Origin: Oligoflexia bacterium
Lineage (GTDB): Bacteria > Bdellovibrionota > Bacteriovoracia > Bacteriovoracales > Bacteriovoracaceae
Assembly (NCBI GenBank): GCA_015231955.1
Contig: JADGAN010000011.1
Span: 62,001-126,000 of the forward strand
DNA: 64,000 nucleotides
Reading direction: 5' to 3'
Below the pieces are notes generated by a model that did no database searches, had not been told where the DNA came from, and saw only the letters and a list, made by a program, of their open reading frames with translations. A program made the translations under genes and the position numbers. Shown one piece after another: positions 34,592-43,253 of this stretch (position 1 is its first letter; every line of letters begins with the position of its first letter).

Positions 34592-36337
34592 TTATGAAGG
34601 AGTTAAGTCTCCGCTAGTACTCTCTCTAGTCTCGATTTTAGAGTTACTATTTCCTTGATCATACTCTTCAGAATTTTGGCAAGGTATTCCCGGTCTCTCG
34701 TCATCGTTTGTGAACTTCACACAAATTTGATCAGGGAGATCGACCATCCGATCAAAGTTTTTATCGACGTTATAGGTAAACTCGCGATCGAGTACCACTT
34801 GTTGATCAAACTCTTTCTTACGAATATAGTGGAAGGGCATTTGCGTCTTGTAATATTGAAGTACCAGATGCTCTATTGTACGACACTCTTGATGTTCTCT
34901 AGAAACGCGAGCTAGGCAAGCACCAAAGATTTTGTTCACACAGACGGTGGTAATCACCCTCTTGCACTCATTGGATAGGTGTTTTCCCCAGATTTGGTGC
35001 CACTGCTCTGGCATCACCGATTTATGGTGTCCGGCCTCTTGGTTAATTAACTGCTCTAGCATCTCATCGCGCATCTGTAAGCTTGCCTGCTTAAGTTGCA
35101 TGAATTCACTAACAAATCTCTGTTTTGCATCTTGAATGAGATTTAATTCGGAAGCATCAAATTTACCGTCTTCCCTCAACTTATCATCGTTGCAGCTAAT
35201 ATTATCGGCCGAAAATTGTGGCTTATCGGTGACTGGAAAGTAGAGATCGTCGTTGGCGTACTTCTTAAGCTCTACCTTTAAATCACCAGCAAGGCGTGTA
35301 TCGAAGTGGCACTTAAGAGTGGCACTAATGGTGTTGGGAATAAATACCTTAGTTACTGCACGAATGGGAAGGTTATAAGGCTTTTTCGCCCGTGCATGGC
35401 TTTTTAAGCTATTAAAGCCCACGTTACTCATTTCAAACTCGATGGTTCCACCATTAAGTGAAATCGAAAACCTTCCATTTCTAAAGAGGTCGGCCCCGAA
35501 AATCACACTATCAATAGGCGAGGACTCCACGGTTGTTCCCGTATTATCGGTCACCGCTCTCTGTGAGAGGTTTTGTAAAGTTAAGGTAACAGGCTCAAGC
35601 GAGGAAAGCTTTTGAAAGCGGAGGTGAGGATTTTTTGCTCTAAATTCGTTAAAAAACGCAATCTGCTCCTCTGTAAAACCGCTGACTAAGGAGATCCCAA
35701 ATTTGTGACGCCCAAGGGTTTTGGATCGTCGAACAAGCGTCTTTAGTTGCCCATCATCCACATCAGAGGGCGCAACAAAGCCATTAACAATAAAGGCCTG
35801 GATAATTCCTGTCTTATAAAGATCTTTTTGAGTGGCGTTTAAGTAGGCAAATGCCCTATCTACTGTTTGCCCGGCCACGGCTTCAACTTGATAAGGGAAC
35901 TTCAGTGGGGTAGGGGTAAGGGAGTCTTTCTCTGAAGCGTAGGTGGGTACGGTGGCCGCTGTAAAAGCACTATCGGTATTACCGGAGAACGGACCGGTTT
36001 TAAAGGCCTCATCGGCAAGCGCATCAGTCACATCTTTTACTCTCTTATTCCACTTGCGGGTATCACGAAAGACCTCCATTGCATCCTCCTCTTCAAACAT
36101 GGAGGCGCCATTTCGACCGACTCTAAGTGTCGGTGTCCACCAGAGAAGGTTGGGATCATCAGTGTCTTTATAGAGTACTAATGAGGACATAAAGGATTGG
36201 ACTTTATTACTAAGCCCTTGTGTATTTAGTTCCTCAGGCGGTAGGGCCATCGGAGCTGCAAAGCTTGAATTGATACTAAATCCTATTCCTATCAACGCTA
36301 AAAGCCCTTTGCTAACAAAGGATGACCCGTTTTTCAT
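34592..36337 (-). CDS. exported protein, first gene of the leftward operon
   Basis: I place the start at the ATG at 36337 (581 residues), where GGGAG gives good spacing and a signal peptide follows (LLALIGIGFSINSSFAAP); a longer frame from 36553 would run through the promoter region. The N-terminal half is mixed, the middle is beta-rich with GFNSLKSHARAKK, a module also in the 31321-32403 protein, and the last third is helical with clustered Cys (NECKRV, TTVCVNK, FGACLARV, HQECRT). The tail is Ser/Asn/Glu-rich. No family is recognised. It faces the rightward operon across a 181-base divergent region. Confidence 0.75.
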   Translation of the reverse strand: MKNGSSFVSKGLLALIGIGFSINSSFAAPMALPPEELNTQGLSNKVQSFMSSLVLYKDTDDPNLLWWTPTLRVGRNGASMFEEEDAMEVFRDTRKWNKRVKDVTDALADEAFKTGPFSGNTDSAFTAATVPTYASEKDSLTPTPLKFPYQVEAVAGQTVDRAFAYLNATQKDLYKTGIIQAFIVNGFVAPSDVDDGQLKTLVRRSKTLGRHKFGISLVSGFTEEQIAFFNEFRAKNPHLRFQKLSSLEPVTLTLQNLSQRAVTDNTGTTVESSPIDSVIFGADLFRNGRFSISLNGGTIEFEMSNVGFNSLKSHARAKKPYNLPIRAVTKVFIPNTISATLKCHFDTRLAGDLKVELKKYANDDLYFPVTDKPQFSADNISCNDDKLREDGKFDASELNLIQDAKQRFVSEFMQLKQASLQMRDEMLEQLINQEAGHHKSVMPEQWHQIWGKHLSNECKRVITTVCVNKIFGACLARVSREHQECRTIEHLVLQYYKTQMPFHYIRKKEFDQQVVLDREFTYNVDKNFDRMVDLPDQICVKFTNDDERPGIPCQNSEEYDQGNSNSKIETRESTSGDLTPS

Positions 36338-36440
36338 ATGTATACACTCCCTTTTACAGATAAAAAATTTATTGACTCTCTTGGCAAGCACTTCGTCTTC
36401 AAAGGGTGAATACGTTTGAAGCACAATAGATATTGCAGAA

Positions 36441-36469
36441 ATTGCACAAAAAATAAATTCAAGTGCAAT
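36441..36469. promoter_or_regulatory. inverted repeat between the divergent operons
   Basis: ATTGCAC at 36441-36447 is mirrored by GTGCAAT at 36463-36469, a perfect seven-base inverted repeat with a 15-base spacer. A related TATTGCAG lies just upstream. It sits in the 181-base gap between the two oppositely oriented operons and could bind a dimeric regulator controlling both. No convincing -35/-10 pairs could be assigned. Confidence 0.45.
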
Positions 36470-36518
36470 ATTACAAAATCTTGTGCGTATTAACTTTTGT
36501 ATAAACGAGGATAATAGG

Positions 36519-36959
36519 GTGATAAAAAAATTTTCTATTCTTATCAGTATCATCTTGATCGTGATCGTGATTTTTACGATTGCTGGTTTACTAAGGAGAA
36601 CATCAAATCAAGATTCGGAGGCATCAAATAGTTTGACTGTCGTCAAAGGCAATCTTGCTCCTACACTTATGAATGCGGAACAATCTTTTCCCCTTGTTGG
36701 CAGCAGTAAAAATGAAAGTGAAAGTGAGAGTACTACCGTTACTACGGCCGTTGATGAGATTGATGAGTTACCAGCTGCTCCTCCTAAAGTGACGCCTCAT
36801 AAACCGCCTAAGCGAAAAATTATCAACCATCCTAGACTTGGTAAGGTGGTCGAGATTGTTTATGAGACCGGAGATGTTTTATATGAACCGGCCGATCCGG
36901 TTGTAGAATTTGGTTCTAATGGACCAAGGGTCATTGAAATTGAAGAAGAGGGATCATAA
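36519..36959 (+). CDS. membrane-anchored protein, first gene of the rightward operon
   Basis: The start is taken as GTG at 36519 (146 residues), because GAGG lies eight bases before it; an earlier in-frame GTG at 36483 lacks such a site. One N-terminal helix (ILISIILIVIVIFTIAGLL) anchors a mostly disordered periplasmic part: a Ser/Glu-rich run (ESESEST, encoded by a GAAAGT repeat at about 36714-36731), then a Pro/Lys-rich linker (PPKVTPHKPPKRK) and a short ordered end. The arrangement resembles anchor proteins that reach across the periplasm. Function unknown. Confidence 0.65.
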   Translation: MIKKFSILISIILIVIVIFTIAGLLRRTSNQDSEASNSLTVVKGNLAPTLMNAEQSFPLVGSSKNESESESTTVTTAVDEIDELPAAPPKVTPHKPPKRKIINHPRLGKVVEIVYETGDVLYEPADPVVEFGSNGPRVIEIEEEGS

Positions 36960-36961
36960 CC

Positions 36962-37528
36962 ATGAAACGATTGAAAGTCGCTACTTCTCTGTTTCTGCTG
37001 TTGTTTGCTGTCGAGGTGATAGCATCGGAACTCATCGATTTAAACCTCTGTGTGCGCTATCAGCGCTTAGGAGGAGTAGAAGCGATGGCCTTGGTGAAAA
37101 TGGGTTTTCCATCTCTGGAAGATGGGGCCCGACCAAGTGATGAAGCGTGTGAACGCATTGATACCTTTTTTGAGAATGTGGTTCGCGCGATTTTATTGCA
37201 TTCATCTTCATCAAACGGATCTCTCTCCTCAAACGATTGTTGGCTAATGGGCGCCTTTTCAGGGGCCTATCAACAAAAATTCCTCTTGGAATCGCTCTGT
37301 GGAAAACTTCCTCCCATCGATTTAAATCTTGTAAGAGTAGCGTGCGATCACAAAGCCAGAGAGATTCTGGCGACGGGGTGTGATCGTGAAGGCAGAATCG
37401 ATCGGCAAACTCTCTTAATGCTACAACAGTTGAGTGAGAAGAGTGTGGCTTCATCGGTGTGCCAAAAGGCAATCAATCAGCGGATGATCATCAGTGCAAT
37501 GAATGGAGATTGTGGAGGAGGAAGATGA
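36962..37528 (+). CDS. small exported Cys-containing helical protein
   Basis: A 188-residue protein with a signal peptide (FLLLFAVEVIASE). The mature part is helical and carries paired Cys (LNLCVRY, EACERID, NDCWLMG, ESLCGK, RVACDHK, TGCDREG, SSVCQKA) that look like a disulfide-rich fold. I do not recognise a family. It starts two bases after the preceding gene with GAGGG as ribosome site, and its stop overlaps the next gene's ATG. Probably part of the same envelope machinery as its operon partners. Confidence 0.65.
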   Translation: MKRLKVATSLFLLLFAVEVIASELIDLNLCVRYQRLGGVEAMALVKMGFPSLEDGARPSDEACERIDTFFENVVRAILLHSSSSNGSLSSNDCWLMGAFSGAYQQKFLLESLCGKLPPIDLNLVRVACDHKAREILATGCDREGRIDRQTLLMLQQLSEKSVASSVCQKAINQRMIISAMNGDCGGGR

Positions 37529-38364
37529 GGAAGATGATGAAAATGAAAAGTCGTTTTTTAAGAAAGTTCATACTAGGGTTTAGTCTTGTTCTTGGCTTAA
37601 ACCTTAACCTTATCATGGCCGCTGAACAACAAAATCTTCCCAATACAGTTCTTCAACCTCTATCGCCTTTTGAACAAGGGGTGTGTCGTACTATGCGCCG
37701 AGATGGAGCAAGGAATGCTCTCATCAAGCTCACCCTCTCGGGAAGCGATTGCGAGCAAATTCTCAATACCTTTGATGCTCTTGCGAGTGAGCGTTTAAAA
37801 CAGGTGGCCGATCCGCAAGGAGCAAATCTCTTACAGCGCTGTTTTCTCGCGGGTTATAGAGAAGGGGTAGTGACAGGTTTACAAAACACATTAGAGTTCT
37901 GTTTATCTACGGCCGATCTTGCTGCAAAAGCAGGGTATGTGCTTGGGCGTACCATCTGTTTTCTCCAAACCAAAGCTTATCCGGTTATTATTTTGCAATT
38001 GACTGCAGAAACAGAGCGAGGGGATAGTGGATACGATCCGAAGAAATTTATCTTTACTACCGATCCCACCATCGTTTGGGGAAAAGTTTTAGAGCACTCC
38101 TCATCTTTTGGTTTTGCGGCCGGATGTTTGATGGGAGAGAACGATTATGTCAATGGTAAGAGCTATAGCAATGAGGGCGTCATTGTCGAGGATAAAGATC
38201 TACCGTGCTATGCCGGCGATAAGGTGGGATCTGCTCTCGGAAAAGCGTACGGTGGCAGCTTTACTCCCGATCTACAAGCGATAGCAACAGCAGTTCCACA
38301 AGCAGTGCAGGCAGATTTTTTAAAAGGTTTACAACAAGGATGGAATAGAGGGGAGAGCAGATGA
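37525..38364 (+). CDS. exported Cys-containing protein of unknown function
   Basis: The chosen ATG at 37525 overlaps the previous stop (ATGA) and has GGAGGAGG before it, giving 279 residues; a frame from 37459 would add 22 residues that precede the signal peptide (FILGFSLVLGLNLNLIMAAE). The N-terminal half contains GVCRTM, GSDCEQI and LQRCFLAGYREGVVTG, and a second part has GRTICFLQTK and GFAAGCLMGEN. The CFLAGY..G helix pattern recurs in several neighbours. Function unknown; likely periplasmic. Confidence 0.65.
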   Translation: MRKMMKMKSRFLRKFILGFSLVLGLNLNLIMAAEQQNLPNTVLQPLSPFEQGVCRTMRRDGARNALIKLTLSGSDCEQILNTFDALASERLKQVADPQGANLLQRCFLAGYREGVVTGLQNTLEFCLSTADLAAKAGYVLGRTICFLQTKAYPVIILQLTAETERGDSGYDPKKFIFTTDPTIVWGKVLEHSSSFGFAAGCLMGENDYVNGKSYSNEGVIVEDKDLPCYAGDKVGSALGKAYGGSFTPDLQAIATAVPQAVQADFLKGLQQGWNRGESR

Positions 38365-38855
38365 ATGCACGTCTATTGGCAATAATCACCATCGTGGTGG
38401 TAACCATAGTAACCGTTAGCGTGTTTACCTTATGGCCTGAAAAGCAGCAGGAGCGAGTCGTTTTTAAAGGCCAGGTAGATACAATAAACTCGGACTTGAA
38501 CCCGAACTCGAATTCGAATTCGAACGATGTCTTAAAAATGGCCAAGAAGACACTACAACAGGTACAGCTTGAACTGGCGCGCGCCAAAAAAGAGGAGGCG
38601 CAGATAACCGGTTTACCAGCAGAAACGCTCCAGCATTTGGATGAATTAGATAAAATGAAAGAGAATTTACAAGCATTGGACTTGAAGCTTACCTCTTTTG
38701 CTAAAGAATTAAAGCAGATTAAAGAGCGAGAGAGTGCTTATGTTTTAAACAAGAAGATAAAAGATATAAATATAGAGGAAGAGATTACCCTGGCAGAAAT
38801 GAAGCAGCAATTGATCAGAGATTTATCAGAGTGGACTAAATTAATAACCGATTGA
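38361..38855 (+). CDS. membrane-anchored coiled-coil protein
   Basis: A 164-residue product with one N-terminal helix (LLAIITIVVVTIVTVSVFTL) and a periplasmic part made of a Ser-Asn repeat (NPNSNSNSND) and a long coiled coil (about residues 60-135, heptad-like Leu spacing in ELDKMKENLQALDLKLTSF). The ATG overlaps the preceding stop. The protein looks like a periplasmic strut or adaptor for the exported proteins of this operon. No known family recognised. Confidence 0.65.
   Translation: MNARLLAIITIVVVTIVTVSVFTLWPEKQQERVVFKGQVDTINSDLNPNSNSNSNDVLKMAKKTLQQVQLELARAKKEEAQITGLPAETLQHLDELDKMKENLQALDLKLTSFAKELKQIKERESAYVLNKKIKDINIEEEITLAEMKQQLIRDLSEWTKLITD
38487..38525. repeat. in-frame period-6 repeat encoding a Ser-Asn run
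   Basis: AACTCG/AACCCG/AATTCG hexamers repeat in register and give NSDLNPNSNSNSN in the coiled-coil protein, between its membrane helix and coiled coil. The run contains consecutive AATTCG units. Copy-number changes would lengthen the linker without a frameshift. Confidence 0.85.
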
Positions 38856-38877
38856 TGATTGATCTGGAGATATACTT

Positions 38878-40545
38878 ATGTTTGTTTATAAAATCGCCAA
38901 GATTGCAACCAAGTCTTTGTTAATAGTGTTAGTTGCGCTCTCAATGCAACAGTTTGCGTATGCAGAGATGTTGTTGCCGATGTACAATTATAAACTTCCT
39001 TTTATCAAAGGACTTGGAAATAAACTCTATCCTGGTGTGATGGTCAATACCACTAGTGATGGAAATTTTTACGTTCAACCCACCACTACTATCTTTTATG
39101 AACCCTCCTTAGCGGAGGTGGTGGCCAAAGATAAGGCGGTTTCGGTGGCCGCCAACTGCCCGGTCGTTAAAATTGAGTTGGATAATGAGCTCGCTTTAGC
39201 ACAAGCGATGCAAGGGTTGATCAACATCTTAAAAAGTAGTGAGATAAATTTAGATCAGAAGATTATTAAACAGGCCCAGGCCTCAGGTCAGTGCTCCTAC
39301 TGGAATACCATCGCTGAGACCAAACAAGAGGTCATGAATGTTCGAAGAGAGGCATTAAGCCCGTTGGTGATCAAATTGCAACTGAAAGAGGCCGATTTGC
39401 AAACTTGCAAAATTCTCCATTCAGCTGCTCCGACAGAGTGTGATCCCATACGTAATGAGATCCAGAGCTTAAAATTGGAGATAGTGCAACTAAATGGGAA
39501 GCTACAAGAAGCGATAACAGAGTGGTTGCAGGCCCGACAATCAGGGGCCCCTCACTGCGCTAGTGCCGCCTCCTATTTACGAGAGATCAACGAGATCACG
39601 CAAGCGATTGCTGGAATTAGAGGAACAATTCTGACCATGCAAAATCAGGTGAGTGAGACTATTATTCGCATGGGTGAAGAGTATGGTGGTAGTGCGGGCG
39701 CGGTCATCTCCAATCATGCTCGCAAACAGCAAGAGGAGCTAGAGAGGGCCAATCCAGGTTATATTTTCCGCCCTATCGACGCTAAAAAGGTGTATTTCCA
39801 TTTTCTTCCCGAGGCCCAGGATTGGGATAAAACCATTCGTCGTCGTACGGTGATCGGTGTTGCCGTCCAAGGTGCGACAACCTCTGCAGGTACTTCGCTC
39901 ACCGACTCCTTCGCACGTCAAGTGGTCTCTGGCAATGGAGGTAGTGCCGTTCTCTTAACGCTATCTCGTCTAGGAGCTTGCTCCGATAAGCTGGTGCGAG
40001 CAGCAGGCTTTAACTATGAGTACAATGCTTATAGCTACCTTAAAGGGGCAGCTACCTATAATAAATGGGCCACCTATACTAAGATCGAATCCACCAAGAG
40101 GACAGGGGGCTTCCTTAGCAGTAAGACCGTCCACGATCTTTATGAAGATATGAGAGCAGGACAAGGATTTTCCTTTGCATTAGAGACCGATGACCCCAAT
40201 GTCGATGCGGAAGCGATGAAAGAGGCGATTCGTCAGCGCCTCTTAAATCAGATCTTAACCGATTGGGCGATGGTTGCAGAGATGAGCAATGGTGGTTCGC
40301 TCACGCGACCAGGGAATAGTGCCCATGGAGCACAAGTCTTAGCGGATGGGGTATTAAAAGTGTGTCCTCACATCTACTGTGTGGCCGGGGCCTTAGTCTT
40401 AAAAACCTTGGATGCGATCTTTGGTAGTGATGTCGCTAGAGAAGATGTCAAGAAAATTTGGGACGTCAAGGCGAGCGAACGCTTTGCTTGGAATAAAGTT
40501 TATACCCACCATGGAAGCTCTTCGACACTCGTTACTTGGAGATAA
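38878..40545 (+). CDS. large exported coiled-coil protein
   Basis: The 555-residue product has a signal peptide (LIVLVALSMQQFAYAE). Residues about 125-270 form a long coiled coil (ISLKLEIVQLNGKLQEAITEW-like pattern), followed by a globular part from about 290 that contains GVAVQGATTSAGTSLTDSF and a C-terminal Cys pair (KVCPHIYCVAG). A GGAG site precedes the ATG. It is the largest protein of the rightward operon and, by its length and coiled coil, the likeliest structural core of the system. No family recognised. Confidence 0.7.
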   Translation: MFVYKIAKIATKSLLIVLVALSMQQFAYAEMLLPMYNYKLPFIKGLGNKLYPGVMVNTTSDGNFYVQPTTTIFYEPSLAEVVAKDKAVSVAANCPVVKIELDNELALAQAMQGLINILKSSEINLDQKIIKQAQASGQCSYWNTIAETKQEVMNVRREALSPLVIKLQLKEADLQTCKILHSAAPTECDPIRNEIQSLKLEIVQLNGKLQEAITEWLQARQSGAPHCASAASYLREINEITQAIAGIRGTILTMQNQVSETIIRMGEEYGGSAGAVISNHARKQQEELERANPGYIFRPIDAKKVYFHFLPEAQDWDKTIRRRTVIGVAVQGATTSAGTSLTDSFARQVVSGNGGSAVLLTLSRLGACSDKLVRAAGFNYEYNAYSYLKGAATYNKWATYTKIESTKRTGGFLSSKTVHDLYEDMRAGQGFSFALETDDPNVDAEAMKEAIRQRLLNQILTDWAMVAEMSNGGSLTRPGNSAHGAQVLADGVLKVCPHIYCVAGALVLKTLDAIFGSDVAREDVKKIWDVKASERFAWNKVYTHHGSSSTLVTWR

Positions 40546-40561
40546 TTGGAGATAAAAGAAG

Positions 40562-41344
40562 ATGAAAAAAAATATTTTGTTTATTATGCTTATCTTAATA
40601 GTAGGGGTGGCGATTGTAGAAGGGATAGTGTCTGCGTTTGCTGAGAATAGTGAAGAGAATCCTCTTTATCAAAAGGGTGTCCGCGATGCTCAAAGAAGAG
40701 TGAACCAAGTGGGAATCGATCTTACTTGTGAAACTTTAGGTAAAAAATTTCCGACCGATCTCTCTTATCCCGAGGCCGGCACGGAAGGGGCGATTCCTCC
40801 TTACATCTTAGGTTACTATCGTGCCTACGCCAAAGCGTGGGAGTCTCGTCGGCAGGAGCTCTTAAAAGAGTGCGTGGAGCAAGTGATTATCAATACTCCT
40901 CAAAACTACGATGTCCAACAAAAGGTCAAAGAACGGATGCGCGAGCTCTTACAACTTTTGCGCGCCTCCTTGGATAAGTTGCAAACGCTAGCGAAGTGTG
41001 TGCCCTTATCGGTTCAATACATTCCGCACGGTATGACCTTTTGTACCTATGAAAAGGCGGCCCTGGTGTTGCAAAATAGTAGCGGTAATCAACAGGAGCA
41101 ATATCTTATGTACGCCTTAGTGGAGAGTTTTGATGTCCGTAGTGTTGAGTCTCAAAGAGTGGTGCTTCAAAAAAACCACAAGGCGATTTTAGCGGATCAT
41201 AATCGCGTAGTAACACAAAAGATTTGTACCACACTTAAAAAAGCAAATTTCACTCGTGCCGACCTTCTGGGAGTGCAACGAGATTTGACGAAAATGATGA
41301 CGATCGATGAAGAGGGTGATCTCTTTACACGACCTCTCTACTAA
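40562..41344 (+). CDS. exported helical protein
   Basis: The 260-residue protein has a signal peptide or anchor (FIMLILIVGVAIVEGIVSAFAE). The rest is mainly alpha-helical with Cys in DLTCETL, KECVEQ, AKCVPL and FCTYEK. YILGYYRAYAKAW is another instance of the aromatic, small-residue helix seen in neighbours. A GGAG site lies before the ATG. Not recognised. Confidence 0.65.
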   Translation: MKKNILFIMLILIVGVAIVEGIVSAFAENSEENPLYQKGVRDAQRRVNQVGIDLTCETLGKKFPTDLSYPEAGTEGAIPPYILGYYRAYAKAWESRRQELLKECVEQVIINTPQNYDVQQKVKERMRELLQLLRASLDKLQTLAKCVPLSVQYIPHGMTFCTYEKAALVLQNSSGNQQEQYLMYALVESFDVRSVESQRVVLQKNHKAILADHNRVVTQKICTTLKKANFTRADLLGVQRDLTKMMTIDEEGDLFTRPLY

Positions 41345-41372
41345 TTACTTACATATAATCTCGGAGAAAATA

Positions 41373-42074
41373 ATGGAGAGTTATATCAAACAAATAGTTC
41401 TTGTCGTTGTTCTTACTCTTATTGGCCTACCCGTAAGAGCAAACGGTATTGATCTGAGCGAAATGATTCCAGCAGAGTATAAAAAATTGCCAGTGATGCC
41501 TAATCTTACCTCTTTTACCTCAGCAGATAAGGCACGTTGTAAAGCGGGGCTAAGGATAGGCGATTTTCTGGGACGAGAGTTTATGGCCAAGTTTCCTGTC
41601 GATTGTTCTAACTTGCTCATTCCCCTTGCCGATGAATGGGTGGTTCCCTTAGCAGATTACCGAGAAATCAACCCGCTCAATCTCTGCTTCAACTACGCCT
41701 ACACCAATGCCGTTGCCCAAACGGTATTGAATACGGCCATGCTTTGTGCAGACTTAGTAGATCAGAATTTCAAATTAACAATGCAGATGGAGTACAATCG
41801 TTGTTACTTGCAAGTTGCTAAACACCTAACCACAATCAAACTGGTTTTTAACAGTGTTGATGTCAATCTAGGTGGAAGTTATATCGTAATTCCCAAAGAT
41901 AGTGAGGAGTGGGATAAGTTTATCGACAGTTTGACAATTACTCTCGATGAACGAGGAAGGGCCGACTCCTCTGGAAATTTAAAACAAGCGTGTAGTCTTG
42001 GTATCGCAGACGCAACCATGAAGCGCGATCCGGCCAATATTTTTTTAGGAACAAGAATTCCGTTAGGTAATTAA
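41373..42074 (+). CDS. exported Cys-containing protein
   Basis: I start at the ATG at 41373 (234 residues), preceded by CGGAGAA, because the next residues form a signal peptide (QIVLVVVLTLIGLPVRANG); a frame from 41307 would place 22 extra residues before it and overlap the previous gene. Cys occur in RCKAGLR, VDCSNLL, NLCFNYAYTNA, MLCADLV and NRCYLQV. No family recognised. It is seventh in the rightward operon. Confidence 0.65.
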   Translation: MESYIKQIVLVVVLTLIGLPVRANGIDLSEMIPAEYKKLPVMPNLTSFTSADKARCKAGLRIGDFLGREFMAKFPVDCSNLLIPLADEWVVPLADYREINPLNLCFNYAYTNAVAQTVLNTAMLCADLVDQNFKLTMQMEYNRCYLQVAKHLTTIKLVFNSVDVNLGGSYIVIPKDSEEWDKFIDSLTITLDERGRADSSGNLKQACSLGIADATMKRDPANIFLGTRIPLGN

Positions 42075-42098
42075 ATAAAAAAAAATGAGGAGCAAAAA

Positions 42099-43016
42099 AT
42101 GATCGTACGACTGACATTATTATTAGTTACGACTATTATGATGAATAGTAATCCCTGCTACGGCGAGGATTGTGATGCGGTTTTACTCTCATCCAATGCT
42201 ACTGCGGTCACTTTGCATGAGCGTGGACAAGTGGTCTCTGAGTGTCTTACCTTAGCAAGCGAGATGGCACGTCTAGCGTACACCAATGCCTTTACTCTTT
42301 GTAAAAAGCACGCTGTAACTCGCATCTCTCCCACTGCAATCACCTTTCCTGATGGAGAGGTTGTCACGCCTCCTCCTACCATGATAACTTGGGAAGAGTT
42401 TGCAAAAGTGCTTGGAAGCAAAGGCAATAGCAGTGGTTGTCGTGACGGCATTCTATCCGCTCTCGTGCAAAAAACCTTCTCTAGCGTAGCTAGTGTACAA
42501 AATATTTTCACCAATACAGAGATGTTTTTAAGTGGTCCCTTTAATGGAGATTACGATGTGAAAGTGGGGGCCCCTCCCTTTTTTTCGATCACAGGCACGA
42601 TCCACATTACCGACTCCTCCTTAAGAGGGTACTTAACCGACGTATCGGGAGTTACCAGCAGTGATGATGGTAAAATTGCCATTTTTAATATGCCCTTTGA
42701 AGGAGAAGGGGTGCTTACCGCTAAGGCTCAATTTGCCTTGATCGATCTCGATAATGAGGCCCAATATTACAGCAAAGGGCATATCTCCGGTGAAGTAGAT
42801 GTCCCTACACTAACAGTCACCTTAAGTTATATGGATATCGATCAATTTGAGACCAGCGAGCAGGAGTTAAATGCATTTGGAAATGCCATTATCAATAAAG
42901 TGATCGCTCGTAATGAGTTAAAACATGGGATTTCGTATGAGCTTACTCGTATTCTTCGAAACTCTTATGAGGCCATCGATCCTTTTCACTTTATACAAAC
43001 GCTACCTCGTCAATAG
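42099..43016 (+). CDS. exported protein, last gene of the rightward operon
   Basis: The 305-residue protein has a short signal peptide (LTLLLVTTIMMNSNPCYGE; the cysteine at about 22 could also be read as a weak lipobox). The first half is helical with Cys (SECLTLA, TLCKKH, SGCRDGI); the second half, from about 150, is a run of beta strands (GTIHITDSSLRGYLTDVSG, GEVDVPTLTVTLSY) that resembles a lipid- or partner-binding sheet. A GAGGAG site is strong. Function unknown. Confidence 0.65.
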   Translation: MIVRLTLLLVTTIMMNSNPCYGEDCDAVLLSSNATAVTLHERGQVVSECLTLASEMARLAYTNAFTLCKKHAVTRISPTAITFPDGEVVTPPPTMITWEEFAKVLGSKGNSSGCRDGILSALVQKTFSSVASVQNIFTNTEMFLSGPFNGDYDVKVGAPPFFSITGTIHITDSSLRGYLTDVSGVTSSDDGKIAIFNMPFEGEGVLTAKAQFALIDLDNEAQYYSKGHISGEVDVPTLTVTLSYMDIDQFETSEQELNAFGNAIINKVIARNELKHGISYELTRILRNSYEAIDPFHFIQTLPRQ

Positions 43017-43022
43017 TAGGTT

Positions 43023-43047
43023 GTCTCGTTTTGCTGATCAAAGAGAC
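43023..43047 (+). terminator. possible terminator hairpin after the rightward operon
   Basis: GTCTC then TTT at 43023-43031 can pair with AAA-GAGAC at 43040-43047 around a short loop, seven bases after the last stop codon. There is no T run after it, so it is at best a weak intrinsic terminator. The remaining 200 bases before the next gene hold nothing else evident. Confidence 0.3.
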
Positions 43048-43253
43048 CCCTTCCCTGTCTACTTTTTTGGGCAATATCCTTCACAACCTTTATTGAGCTT
43101 GCTGGGCCAATTGCTATAGGTAATTTTAGTATTTAAAAGCACTTATCGTTATCTTTAAACATAACCACACAATTTTTTAAAATAAAACAACAAGAGCGAA
43201 TACAATAGAAGAAATGCAAAGAAGAACTAAAACCATCCCTCTGGAGGCAGGCA

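Noticed and set aside
36338-36553. N-terminal extension of the 34592 gene to 36553
   Set aside because: It would cross the divergent promoter region and put 72 residues before a good signal peptide; the ATG at 36337 has a GGGAG site.
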